Positions 1 to 10,462 of a DNA stretch of 10,462 nucleotides are shown in pieces (the first letter of the stretch is position 1; every line of letters begins with the position of its first letter). This DNA comes from an uncultured Cyanobium sp. (lineage in GTDB: Bacteria; Cyanobacteriota; Cyanobacteriia; PCC-6307; Cyanobiaceae). The notes under the pieces were generated by a model that searched no databases, was not told the origin of the DNA, and saw nothing but the letters and a program-made list of their open reading frames with translations. A program made the position numbers and the translations under genes. Location of the stretch: positions 1-10,462 of the forward strand of contig CALFOF010000289.1 of the NCBI GenBank assembly GCA_937919075.1. Reading direction: 5' to 3'.

Positions 1-437
1 CTGGCCCCGAAAAACTCGATTGATTTGACGATTTCGCCCGGGCCAAGTGGTTTGCTTACGCGATCAACGCCAAGCCGCCCATCAATGACCACCAGCATCC
101 GATCCGTCTCGTGGATGCAGTCGACCGGACAGGTGTCGATCGCTTCCTGAATCGTCTCGGTGGTGTCGCCGTCCTGGCGGATGGCGCGGGAGCGTCCCCA
201 CAGAGGTTCCACCAGGAACGTGTTGCCGGCCACATGGGCGCAATAGCGGCAGCCGATGCAGACAGCTTCATCAACCCAGACGGCCCGCTGACGCAGACGC
301 CCGCCCAACAACGGTTCGTGCCCACTGGCCACAGGCCGCGCTGTGGCTTCGGCCGTGAAGGCGAGCGAAGGATCAGTAGCAGCAGCGGCGGCGCCGTGGG
401 CGGCTACGGCGGCGGAGTCGGCCCATTCAGGCGACAC
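1..437 (-). CDS. [4Fe-4S] ferredoxin, 3' end cut by window edge; abnormal C-terminal part
   Basis: Small iron-sulfur electron carrier, probably soluble. From a GTG at 437, 145 codons are visible with no stop before the window edge. Residues 1-50 are an Ala-rich, low-complexity leader. The core begins at AVWVDEAVC; Cys60, Cys63 and Cys66 (CIGCRYC) plus Cys103 and Cys107 (CPVDC) supply the cluster ligands. The GTG lies 4 nt after the Ycf35 stop, and no in-frame ATG is available, so translational coupling is likely. The core matches the cyanobacterial ferredoxin usually found beside Ycf35. After residue 109 (CIH) the expected WV-type tail is missing. Residues 110-145 instead read like part of a cyclic-nucleotide-binding fold (DGRLGV, LGPGEI), and the DNA becomes less GC-rich. 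A fusion, rearrangement or assembly join is possible. The ferredoxin call is firm; the identity of the tail is not. Confidence 0.82.
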   Translation of the reverse strand, partial: MSPEWADSAAVAAHGAAAAATDPSLAFTAEATARPVASGHEPLLGGRLRQRAVWVDEAVCIGCRYCAHVAGNTFLVEPLWGRSRAIRQDGDTTETIQEAIDTCPVDCIHETDRMLVVIDGRLGVDRVSKPLGPGEIVKSIEFFGA

Positions 438-441
438 GGAT

Positions 442-834
442 TCAGGCGTCCCAGCGGGACACGACCAGCTCAATAGTGCCGTCAACGGCCTGGGTCTGCT
501 CGGTGACTTGGAAGCCCTCCGCTACAGAAGCGGCGAGGATGGAACGCAACGCGTAGCGCTGGGTGACCTGAGCCAGGAAACGCTCCACCGGCACCGGCTG
601 CTTCCACAGATCCAGATCGGTCACAAGTTCGTAGCTGTTGCTGGTGGCATTCCACCGGAAGCCGATGTCGCCGCCACCGGTCTGAGCCACGCAGAGCTCG
701 GCGAGCACGGTCTGGCCGCGGTAGCCGCGCACTGGGCGCTCGCTCGAATCGGGCTCATGGCCGAGATCACGCAGGGCGCCGAGCAGGGCATCACGGTCGC
801 GGAGCTCGGTCTTGACGGTGCTGAAGTGCGACAT
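442..834 (-). CDS. ycf35: Ycf35 family protein (DUF1257)
   Basis: 130-residue protein beginning MSHFSTVKTELRD, the hallmark start of the Ycf35/DUF1257 family, which is conserved in cyanobacteria and some algal plastids. The length is normal for the family and the ORF is intact. Further family-like features are the GYRGQ segment near residues 37-41, the GDIGFRWN stretch near 55-62 and the YELVTDLDLW segment near 68-77. There is no signal peptide, membrane span or cysteine cluster, so it is expected to be cytosolic. Its biochemical function is unknown. It lies 26 nt downstream of the DUF2997 gene and 4 nt upstream of the ferredoxin GTG, which implies one transcript and suggests, as inference, a role linked to the iron-sulfur protein. 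No strong Shine-Dalgarno sequence precedes the ATG, which is common in this group of organisms. Confidence 0.93.
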   Translation of the reverse strand: MSHFSTVKTELRDRDALLGALRDLGHEPDSSERPVRGYRGQTVLAELCVAQTGGGDIGFRWNATSNSYELVTDLDLWKQPVPVERFLAQVTQRYALRSILAASVAEGFQVTEQTQAVDGTIELVVSRWDA

Positions 835-860
835 CGAAACGGGGGCGAACGGTGAAGGGT

Positions 861-1073
861 TCAGGCGGAACGCTGCTCGACCGGCAAAGCCGCCGAGGTG
901 GTCTGGGCCTGGCTCAAAAAGGCTTCCGCCGTGCTGGTGCGTTGCTGAACGCTGCCGAGGCTGGATTCGATCCGCTCGGTCAGCTGCTGGCAGCCCTCAC
1001 CACGAAATCCCTGAACCAGCTCCTCAACGGTGCCGTCGGGGCGGATGCGAAATCGGATGGTGTGCTGGGCCAT
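861..1073 (-). CDS. DUF2997 family small protein
   Basis: 70-residue protein starting MAQHTIRFRIRPDGTVEE. The beta-strand start with an RPDG turn, followed by V-EE, fits DUF2997, a small cyanobacterial family usually encoded next to Ycf35. Residues 1-45 form the conserved part, with the GCQQLTERIE helix near 27-36; the last 20 or so residues are Ala/Ser/Gln-rich and probably disordered. There is no membrane span or signal peptide. Function is unknown. The gene sits between the HEAT-repeat gene (56 nt upstream) and ycf35 (26 nt downstream) in the same direction, so co-transcription is likely. The ATG at 1073 gives the expected family N-terminus, so the start is well supported. Confidence 0.88.
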   Translation of the reverse strand: MAQHTIRFRIRPDGTVEELVQGFRGEGCQQLTERIESSLGSVQQRTSTAEAFLSQAQTTSAALPVEQRSA

Positions 1074-1129
1074 CCTGCGGCAGAAAGCGTTGTCGGATGC
1101 TAGCCGGATCGGTCAAACCGTGCGGCGCT

Positions 1130-1957
1130 TCAGTTGAGCAGCCCCTCATCAACCAGCGTCTGCAACCGTTCGAGCACAGCAGGATCTTCCAGTTGCTCCA
1201 GGGCCACCCGGGCCTCGTCACGCACGGTGGCGTCGTTGTCGTGGAGCAACACCTCCACCAGCACACCCACCAGCTCCGACTGGCGCGGCGGCACGAGATG
1301 GTCGTAGAGGCGGCCGAGCGACCAGGCGCTGTTGCTGCGCACCACCGGCTCACTGTCGATGCGCAGACTCAGTAGAAGCTGGGCGGCCGCCTGATCCGCC
1401 TTGGCCGCTCCCGTGCTGCCGGCATCCGCCAGCGACCCGGCCGCCCACAGGCGCACGGCGGCGATGTCGAGCTGAAGCGCGCGGATCAAGGGGTTGAGCA
1501 CCGGCGCCTGTGGGTAATTGCCCAGGCTCCAGGCCACCGCCTTGCGCACATAGCCGTTGGCGTCGTCTTGAAGGAGGGCGAGCAGGGGCTCCACCGCCCG
1601 CGGATCGGGGTTGCGGCCCAGGGCGTAGACCGCGCTCATCCGCAGGATCGGGCAGGTGGAAGCCAGCAGGGGCAGCAGCCATGGCACGGCGCGGGGGTCG
1701 CGGTGTTCGCAGAAAATGCGCAAGCCCTGCATGCGCTGGTCGTGGCCGCCGGCCAGCAACTCCAGGCCCAGATCGCACTCAGCGGCGATGTCGCCCTGGC
1801 CGGGCTCAAGCGTGTCGATCGCGTCAAACGGATCAAGGGCCAGCTCCTGGGCCAGTTCCCCGGCCAACAGCTCCGGATCAAACGCCAGTTCCGCCGGGCT
1901 CCTGGAGAACGGCGGCACAGATTCGCTGCTGACCTCGTCATCCATGGGCACAGTCAT
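1130..1957 (-). CDS. HEAT-repeat protein
   Basis: 275-residue alpha-helical repeat protein. Residues 1-55 are an acidic, loosely structured lead (MTVPMDDEV). From about residue 60 onward, helix pairs of HEAT type follow: DPRAVPWLLPLL, LRMSAVYALG, DPRAVEPLLALL, VRKAVAWSLG, VRLWAAGSLAD, VRSNSAWSLG and VRDEARVALEQL. The repeated D-x-x-VR-x-x-A-x-x-(S/A)LG pattern is that of HEAT/PBS-lyase-like repeats. The closest named relatives would be phycobilin lyase subunits such as CpcE/CpcF, but no phycobiliprotein gene is nearby, so a lyase role is not claimed; a protein-binding scaffold is the safer reading. The start is ambiguous. The ATG at 1957 matches a TGATG overlap with a leader ORF; TTG at 1960 and the ATG at 1945 (MDDEV) are alternatives. 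The start lies inside a 16-bp tandem array that separates it from a strong Shine-Dalgarno sequence. It is cotranscribed with the DUF2997, ycf35 and ferredoxin genes. Confidence 0.88.
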   Translation of the reverse strand: MTVPMDDEVSSESVPPFSRSPAELAFDPELLAGELAQELALDPFDAIDTLEPGQGDIAAECDLGLELLAGGHDQRMQGLRIFCEHRDPRAVPWLLPLLASTCPILRMSAVYALGRNPDPRAVEPLLALLQDDANGYVRKAVAWSLGNYPQAPVLNPLIRALQLDIAAVRLWAAGSLADAGSTGAAKADQAAAQLLLSLRIDSEPVVRSNSAWSLGRLYDHLVPPRQSELVGVLVEVLLHDNDATVRDEARVALEQLEDPAVLERLQTLVDEGLLN

Positions 1958-2000
1958 CAATGGGCACCGTCATCCATTGGCACCGTCATCAATGGGCACC
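1937..2000 (-). repeat. Four tandem 16-bp repeats over the HEAT gene start
   Basis: Read on the minus strand, four adjacent 16-bp units follow one another: GGTGCCCATTGATGAC (2000-1985), GGTGCCAATGGATGAC (1984-1969), GGTGCCCATTGATGAC (1968-1953) and TGTGCCCATGGATGAC (1952-1937). Units 1 and 3 are identical; units 2 and 4 differ from them by two bases each. Because 16 is not a multiple of 3, each unit shifts the frame and repeats the ATG in a new register. The last unit encodes the first residues of the HEAT protein. The array looks like slippage or an unequal-exchange expansion of the original start region. No inverted repeat was seen within it. Confidence 0.97.
1957..1989 (-). CDS. Possible leader micro-ORF (10 codons) coupled to the HEAT gene
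   Basis: The ATG in the first repeat unit opens a 10-codon frame encoding MTVPMDDGAH, which ends in a TGA sharing its A with the HEAT gene's ATG (TGATG). Its first seven residues, MTVPMDD, are the same as the first seven of the HEAT protein, because both come from the repeat. It starts 19 nt after the GGAGG sequence, a longer spacing than usual. A second candidate, the GTG at 1999, has an ideal 9-nt spacing but stops after 9 codons at 1972-1970. Whether either is translated cannot be told from sequence; they may only be by-products of the repeat expansion. Confidence 0.35.
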   Translation of the reverse strand: MTVPMDDGAH

Positions 2001-2006
2001 AAAGCG

Positions 2007-2015
2007 CCCCTCCTC
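2007..2015 (-). promoter_or_regulatory. Strong Shine-Dalgarno sequence upstream of the HEAT gene
   Basis: Minus-strand GAGGAGGGG begins within the TGA stop of the upstream small membrane protein gene. It is the clearest ribosome-binding site in the window. The in-frame HEAT ATG (1957) is 51 nt away, but the GTG at 1999 is 9 nt away. If three repeat units were removed (48 bp), the remaining unit's GTG-CCC-ATG-GAT would be in frame and correctly spaced, so this was probably the gene's original binding site. Confidence 0.6.
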
Positions 2016-2163
2016 ATCCAATCGGCGCTGGCGCTGCCATGTCGCCGGGCAGCCAGATCCTCGCACTCACGGCGAACAGGGCCAGGCCAAAAAGCAGCAC
2101 GATGCCGGCCGGGAGCAGGGTGGAGCGAAAGAACGACACGGAAAGTCCTGATGGTGTTGGCAT
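2014..2163 (-). CDS. Small single-span membrane protein, unknown function
   Basis: 49-residue protein starting MPTPSGLSVSFFRS. Residues about 14-38 (STLLPAGIVLLFGLALFAVSAR and on) form one hydrophobic membrane span, followed by WLPGDMAAPAPIG. The short N-terminal part with an Arg at the membrane edge and a Pro/Ala-rich tail resembles small thylakoid or inner-membrane proteins of cyanobacteria, but I cannot assign a named family. The open frame continues upstream through the opposite strand of the transporter gene; that extension is rich in His, Gln and Arg and looks like shadow sequence, so the ATG at 2163 is taken as the start. The stop at 2014 overlaps the Shine-Dalgarno sequence of the HEAT gene, suggesting it is the first gene of the operon. 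No clear Shine-Dalgarno sequence precedes it. Confidence 0.68.
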   Translation of the reverse strand: MPTPSGLSVSFFRSTLLPAGIVLLFGLALFAVSARIWLPGDMAAPAPIG

Positions 2164-2202
2164 TCTGAAGGCATAGGGTTCGGCCAGTCGTGAACGGGAC
2201 CC
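2164..2202. promoter_or_regulatory. Divergent intergenic region, presumed to carry both promoters
   Basis: This 39-bp gap separates the start of the minus-strand small membrane protein from the TTG start of the plus-strand transporter. Both transcripts should start near here, but the gap is too short for two full promoters, so elements probably extend into the coding ends. A weak plus-strand -35-like TTGGCA lies at 2157-2162; no convincing -10 box is paired with it. Confidence 0.3.
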
Positions 2203-3489
2203 TTGCCGCCTGTTTCCAGTCCTGACCCCACCGTTCCCTCCTGGCGCCGGCTTGTGGCCGTGGCGGCCGCCGGTGTGGCGAGCGGTGCTCCCTACATGGT
2301 GGGCAGCCGCCTGCTGCAGGGCTGGCTCAGCGCCAGCCAGGTGCCGCTGGCGTTGATCGGCCTGATTCCCCTGGCTGAGCTGCCCTACACCTTGAAGCTG
2401 TTCTGGGCGCCGCTGCTGGATCGCTGGCCGATCCCCTGGCCCGACCGGCGCCGGGGCTGGCTGGTGCTGCTGCAGGTGGTGTTGGTGGTGGTCACCGCGG
2501 CGATGGCGCTGCTGCGGCCGAGCACCGATGCCGCCAGCCTCGCCGCCATCGGCGTGATGGCGCTGCTGCTGGCCATCTGCAGCGCCACCCAGGACATCGC
2601 CGTCGATGCCTACCGCACCGACCTGCTGCCGGAACTGGAGCGGGGGCCCGGCGCCGCCGCCGCCTCGCTGGGCTACCGAGCGGCGATGCTGGCGGTGGGG
2701 GCAGGGGGATTCCTGCTGGCCGGACGCTTCGGTTGGCCGGCAGCCTTTCTTGGCTCGGCAGTGCTGATCGCCGCCATGCTGCCGTTCACATTGACGGCGC
2801 CGCGGCTGCCCGCCATCGAGCATCCCGTCACCAGCCTGCGCCAGGCGGTGCTGGGCCCCGCCCGGGAATTCCTGCGGCGCAGCGGCCCGAACCGCTCCTG
2901 GCAACTGCTGCTTCTGGTGCTGCTCTACCGCTGGCCCGATGGCCTGCTCAGCGCCATGGCGATCCCGTTTCTGACCAGCAAGGGCTTCAGCCCCGCCGAC
3001 ATCGGCCTGGTGCAAGGCGGCTGGGCGGTGGCCGCCACCATGGCCGGCACGGTGCTGGGGGGCGTGCTGTTCAGCCGGTTGGGCATGAACCGCTCGCTGT
3101 GGCTGTTCGCCCTCGCCGGGGCGCTCGGCAACCTCAGCTACTGGGCTCTGGCCCAATTCGGTGGCGGACTCACAGGGCTGATCACGGCGGTGAGCCTGGA
3201 GAATCTCTTCGGCGGCATGGTGGGCGCCGTGTTCGTGGCCCTGCTGATGAGCCTCTGCAACCCGCGCTTCTCCGCCACCCAGTACGCCCTGTTCTCCGGC
3301 GTCTACGCCATGAGCCGCTCGGTGCTGGCGGCACCGGCCGGGCTCGTGGCCGAACGGGCGGGATGGGGACCGTTCTTCCTGTTCACCGTGGCGGCAGCGC
3401 TGCCGGCCTTCCTGCTGATGCTTCGCCTCACACCCTGGAATGAAGCGGAAGCTCGCGGGGCGTTCGATCCCTCCCGCGATGCCACCTGA
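2203..3489 (+). CDS. MFS transporter, AmpG-like
   Basis: 428-residue integral membrane protein with about 12 hydrophobic spans in two halves, split by a polar loop near residues 200-232. Motifs are those of the AmpG-like branch of the major facilitator superfamily: LKLFWAPLLDR at 64-74 (the loop between spans 2 and 3), ATQDIAVDAYRTDLL at 128-142, and NPRFSATQYALFSG at 353-366. AmpG itself imports anhydromuropeptides from peptidoglycan turnover. That substrate is possible here but unproven, because the branch also contains transporters of unknown cargo and no ampD, nagZ or beta-lactamase gene is nearby. The start is taken as TTG 2203, the first start codon after an in-frame TGA at 2191; GTG 2254 would shorten the protein by 17 residues and still keep the first span. 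It is the only plus-strand gene in the window, divergent from the HEAT/ycf35 cluster and convergent with rlmN. Confidence 0.85.
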   Translation: MPPVSSPDPTVPSWRRLVAVAAAGVASGAPYMVGSRLLQGWLSASQVPLALIGLIPLAELPYTLKLFWAPLLDRWPIPWPDRRRGWLVLLQVVLVVVTAAMALLRPSTDAASLAAIGVMALLLAICSATQDIAVDAYRTDLLPELERGPGAAAASLGYRAAMLAVGAGGFLLAGRFGWPAAFLGSAVLIAAMLPFTLTAPRLPAIEHPVTSLRQAVLGPAREFLRRSGPNRSWQLLLLVLLYRWPDGLLSAMAIPFLTSKGFSPADIGLVQGGWAVAATMAGTVLGGVLFSRLGMNRSLWLFALAGALGNLSYWALAQFGGGLTGLITAVSLENLFGGMVGAVFVALLMSLCNPRFSATQYALFSGVYAMSRSVLAAPAGLVAERAGWGPFFLFTVAAALPAFLLMLRLTPWNEAEARGAFDPSRDAT

Positions 3490-3520
3490 CGGGTAACTGG
3501 ATCTCACTGACGGGTGACTG
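3486..3520 (+). repeat. Short direct repeat carrying the transporter stop codon
   Basis: CTGACGGGTAACTG (3486-3499) recurs as CTGACGGGTGACTG (3507-3520), 13 of 14 bases identical and 21 nt apart, with a third CTGACGG at 3518-3524. The first TGA is the transporter stop and the second TGA lies in the same frame, giving tandem stops. It looks like a small duplication at the 3' end. The remainder of the gap to rlmN (3521-3564) shows no convincing hairpin with a T run. Confidence 0.7.
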
Positions 3521-3564
3521 ACGGCAACGCGCCTGGGTCAACCGCACGCCGCAGGTGAATGGCC

Positions 3565-4644
3565 TCAGCCGGCCGGCGTCAACCGCCGCCGCAGCTGGCC
3601 GCAGGCCGCGTCTTGATCCAGGCCCCGGCTGGCCCTCACGCTCACGGCCACGTGCCGGTCCTGAAGAGCGCGCCGGAAGGCCTCGACCCGCTCCGGACTG
3701 GGGCATTGAAACTCCTCTTCCTCAATCGGGTTGTAAGGGATGAGATTCACGTGGCTCTGGAAACCCCGCAGCAACTGGGCGAGAGCCACCGCCTGACGGG
3801 GGTGGTCATTGAGCCCGCCCAACAGGATGTATTCGAAGCTCACACGCCTTCCCGTAAGCGCCACGTAGCGGCGGCAATCGTCCAACAGCCGATCGAGGGG
3901 ATAGGCGCGGGCTGTGGGGATCAACTGCTCCCGCAGCGTCTGATCGGGAGCATGCAGGCTCACCGCCAGGGTGAACTGGGCGCGCCCGAGCCGTTCAAGC
4001 GCCCGCTCGGCCAGTTGCGGCAACGTCTGGGGGACCCCGACGGTACTGAGCGTGATCTGGCGCTGGGCCATGCCGAGATCAGTGCAGAGGCAGTCGATCG
4101 CGCCGAGCACGGCCTCAATGTTCAACAACGGTTCACCCATGCCCATGAAGACCACATGGCTGGGGCGCTCGCCCATCACCTCGCGGACCGTGAGCACCTG
4201 ATCAACGATTTCGTGCACCGCCAGCGAGCGATCAAGGCCGGCTTTGCCGGTGGCGCAGAAGCGGCAGGCCATCGGGCAACCCACCTGACTGGAGACACAG
4301 ACCGTGAGCCGGTCACGGCTGGGGATGCCTACGGTTTCGAGACTCAGCCCATCAGAGGTGGCGAGCAACAGCTTGGTGGTGCCATCGCTGGCCACACTGC
4401 GCAGCAGCTCGCGCGAACGGCCGATTGGATCAGGCAGATCGGGGGCGGCCTCACCACAGAGCTGCTGGCGCCAGAGCTTCGGCAGCACAGTGACATCAGC
4501 AAAGCGCCGGGCGCCCTTCGCGTAGATCCACTCGTGGAGTTGGCGGCCGCGAAAGGGAGGTTGGCCTTGGGCCACCGCCCAGGCTTGCAGAGCCTCAAGC
4601 TTGAGGCCCAGCAAGGGAACTGCGGGAGGGGCCGTCAGGGCCAC
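3565..4644 (-). CDS. rlmN: Dual-specificity RNA methyltransferase RlmN (23S rRNA A2503 / tRNA A37)
   Basis: Radical-SAM enzyme that methylates C2 of adenosine 2503 in 23S rRNA and of adenosine 37 in some tRNAs. Numbered from the GTG at 4644 (359 residues): an N-terminal accessory domain with [11 protein letters not shown] near 31-41; the radical-SAM cluster motif C123-x3-C127-x2-C130 within [12 protein letters not shown]; the SAM-binding GMGEPLLN near 168-175; and the two catalytic cysteines expected of the family, Cys116 ([10 protein letters not shown]) and Cys348 (DAACGQL). All key residues are present and the length is normal. The start is uncertain. GTG 4671 gives nine more residues and a 37-nt overlap with hli; GTG 4644 overlaps by 10 nt and gives a family-like N-terminus, so it is preferred; TTG 4614 would avoid overlap. 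Last gene of the rpoC1-rpoC2-hli-rlmN block, with translational coupling to hli likely. Confidence 0.95.
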   Translation of the reverse strand: MALTAPPAVPLLGLKLEALQAWAVAQGQPPFRGRQLHEWIYAKGARRFADVTVLPKLWRQQLCGEAAPDLPDPIGRSRELLRSVASDGTTKLLLATSDGLSLETVGIPSRDRLTVCVSSQVGCPMACRFCATGKAGLDRSLAVHEIVDQVLTVREVMGERPSHVVFMGMGEPLLNIEAVLGAIDCLCTDLGMAQRQITLSTVGVPQTLPQLAERALERLGRAQFTLAVSLHAPDQTLREQLIPTARAYPLDRLLDDCRRYVALTGRRVSFEYILLGGLNDHPRQAVALAQLLRGFQSHVNLIPYNPIEEEEFQCPSPERVEAFRRALQDRHVAVSVRASRGLDQDAACGQLRRRLTPAG

Positions 4645-4793
4645 ACCAGCAGGCCGTGACCAAGCTTCCACTCCACGGCGAGCAGGGCCATGAAACCCAG
4701 CATGGCAAAGCGGCCGTTGAACAACTCGGTGTGGTGGTGAAAGCCGAAGCGCGGCAGGCGGCGCTTCGGGACGATCGGGGGTTGGAGAACCAT
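4635..4793 (-). CDS. High-light-inducible protein (Hli/Scp, one-helix chlorophyll-binding protein)
   Basis: 52-residue thylakoid protein of the light-harvesting-like family. Translation from ATG 4793 gives a basic lead ([13 protein letters not shown]), then the signature E23-x-x-N26-G-R28-x-A-M31 followed by [11 protein letters not shown], one membrane helix, and a short tail. E23, N26 and R28 are the residues that bind chlorophyll and pair helices in this family. Hli proteins protect photosystems and newly made chlorophyll-proteins by quenching and carrying pigment. The start is 3 nt after the rpoC2 stop and the 3' end overlaps the rlmN start, so it should be cotranscribed with rpoC2 and has no room for its own promoter just upstream. 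That differs from stand-alone stress-induced hli genes and suggests steadier expression, as inference. Too short to be picked up by many gene callers. Confidence 0.93.
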   Translation of the reverse strand: MVLQPPIVPKRRLPRFGFHHHTELFNGRFAMLGFMALLAVEWKLGHGLLVWP

Positions 4794-4796
4794 GGA

Positions 4797-10462
<5,666 letters not shown>

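Noticed and set aside
343..855. 170-codon plus-strand frame opposite ycf35 and the ferredoxin gene
   Set aside because: Shadow of two conserved minus-strand genes; no domain signal and no ribosome-binding site.
1958..1960. TTG as the HEAT gene start, one codon before the ATG
   Set aside because: TTG would add a single residue beside an available ATG that overlaps a leader stop as TGATG; the ATG is the simpler choice.
1937..2000. CRISPR-like or regulatory hairpin reading of the 16-bp repeats
   Set aside because: Units are directly adjacent without spacers and contain no inverted repeat, so they are a simple tandem array.
2164..3507. Minus-strand frame opposite the transporter that continues into the small membrane protein
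   Set aside because: The part upstream of 2163 is Gln/His/Arg-rich and low in complexity, the mirror of a clear membrane transporter. Only the last 49 residues look like a real protein.
3490..3564. Bidirectional terminator between the transporter and rlmN
   Set aside because: I looked for a GC-rich hairpin followed by a T run in either direction. Only 4-bp stems such as CCTG/CAGG were found, so no terminator is called.
3559..4659. 366-codon plus-strand frame opposite rlmN
   Set aside because: It covers the same bases as a complete RlmN with all catalytic residues; its translation lacks motifs and has shadow-like composition.

Overview
The window reads as a chromosomal, mostly core stretch of a GC-rich picocyanobacterium of the Synechococcus/Cyanobium type. 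Three things point there: RNA polymerase beta' split into rpoC1 and rpoC2 with a very large trigger-loop insertion, a high-light-inducible (Hli) chlorophyll-binding protein, and the cyanobacterial/plastid protein Ycf35. No mobile element, tRNA, rRNA or CRISPR array was found.

Layout. Positions 1-2163 hold a compact minus-strand cluster, read from right to left: a 49-residue single-span membrane protein, a HEAT-repeat protein, a DUF2997 protein, Ycf35 (DUF1257), and a [4Fe-4S] ferredoxin cut by the window edge. Gaps inside the cluster are 4-60 nt, so it is probably one operon. Positions 2203-3489 hold a plus-strand AmpG-like 12-span transporter, divergent from the cluster across only 39 bp. 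Positions 3565-10462 hold a second minus-strand block, rpoC1 (5' end outside the window), rpoC2, hli and rlmN, convergent with the transporter across a 75-bp gap. No stretch longer than 300 bp lacks a gene.

How the genes relate. rpoC1 and rpoC2 encode the two parts of the catalytic beta' subunit. The hli gene starts 3 nt after the rpoC2 stop and overlaps the start of rlmN, so a photoprotection gene and an rRNA/tRNA methyltransferase gene appear to ride on the polymerase transcript. The ferredoxin, Ycf35, DUF2997 and HEAT genes look like a small functional unit around an iron-sulfur protein, but its role is not evident from sequence.

Most worth a second look: (i) the ferredoxin reads normally to its CPVDC motif and then changes abruptly into something resembling the middle of a cyclic-nucleotide-binding beta-roll, which could be a fusion, a rearrangement or an assembly chimera; (ii) four tandem 16-bp units sit exactly on the HEAT gene's start, separate it from a strong Shine-Dalgarno sequence, and create short leader ORFs, one ending in a TGATG overlap with the gene's ATG. 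I found no clear evidence of a wholly new system.
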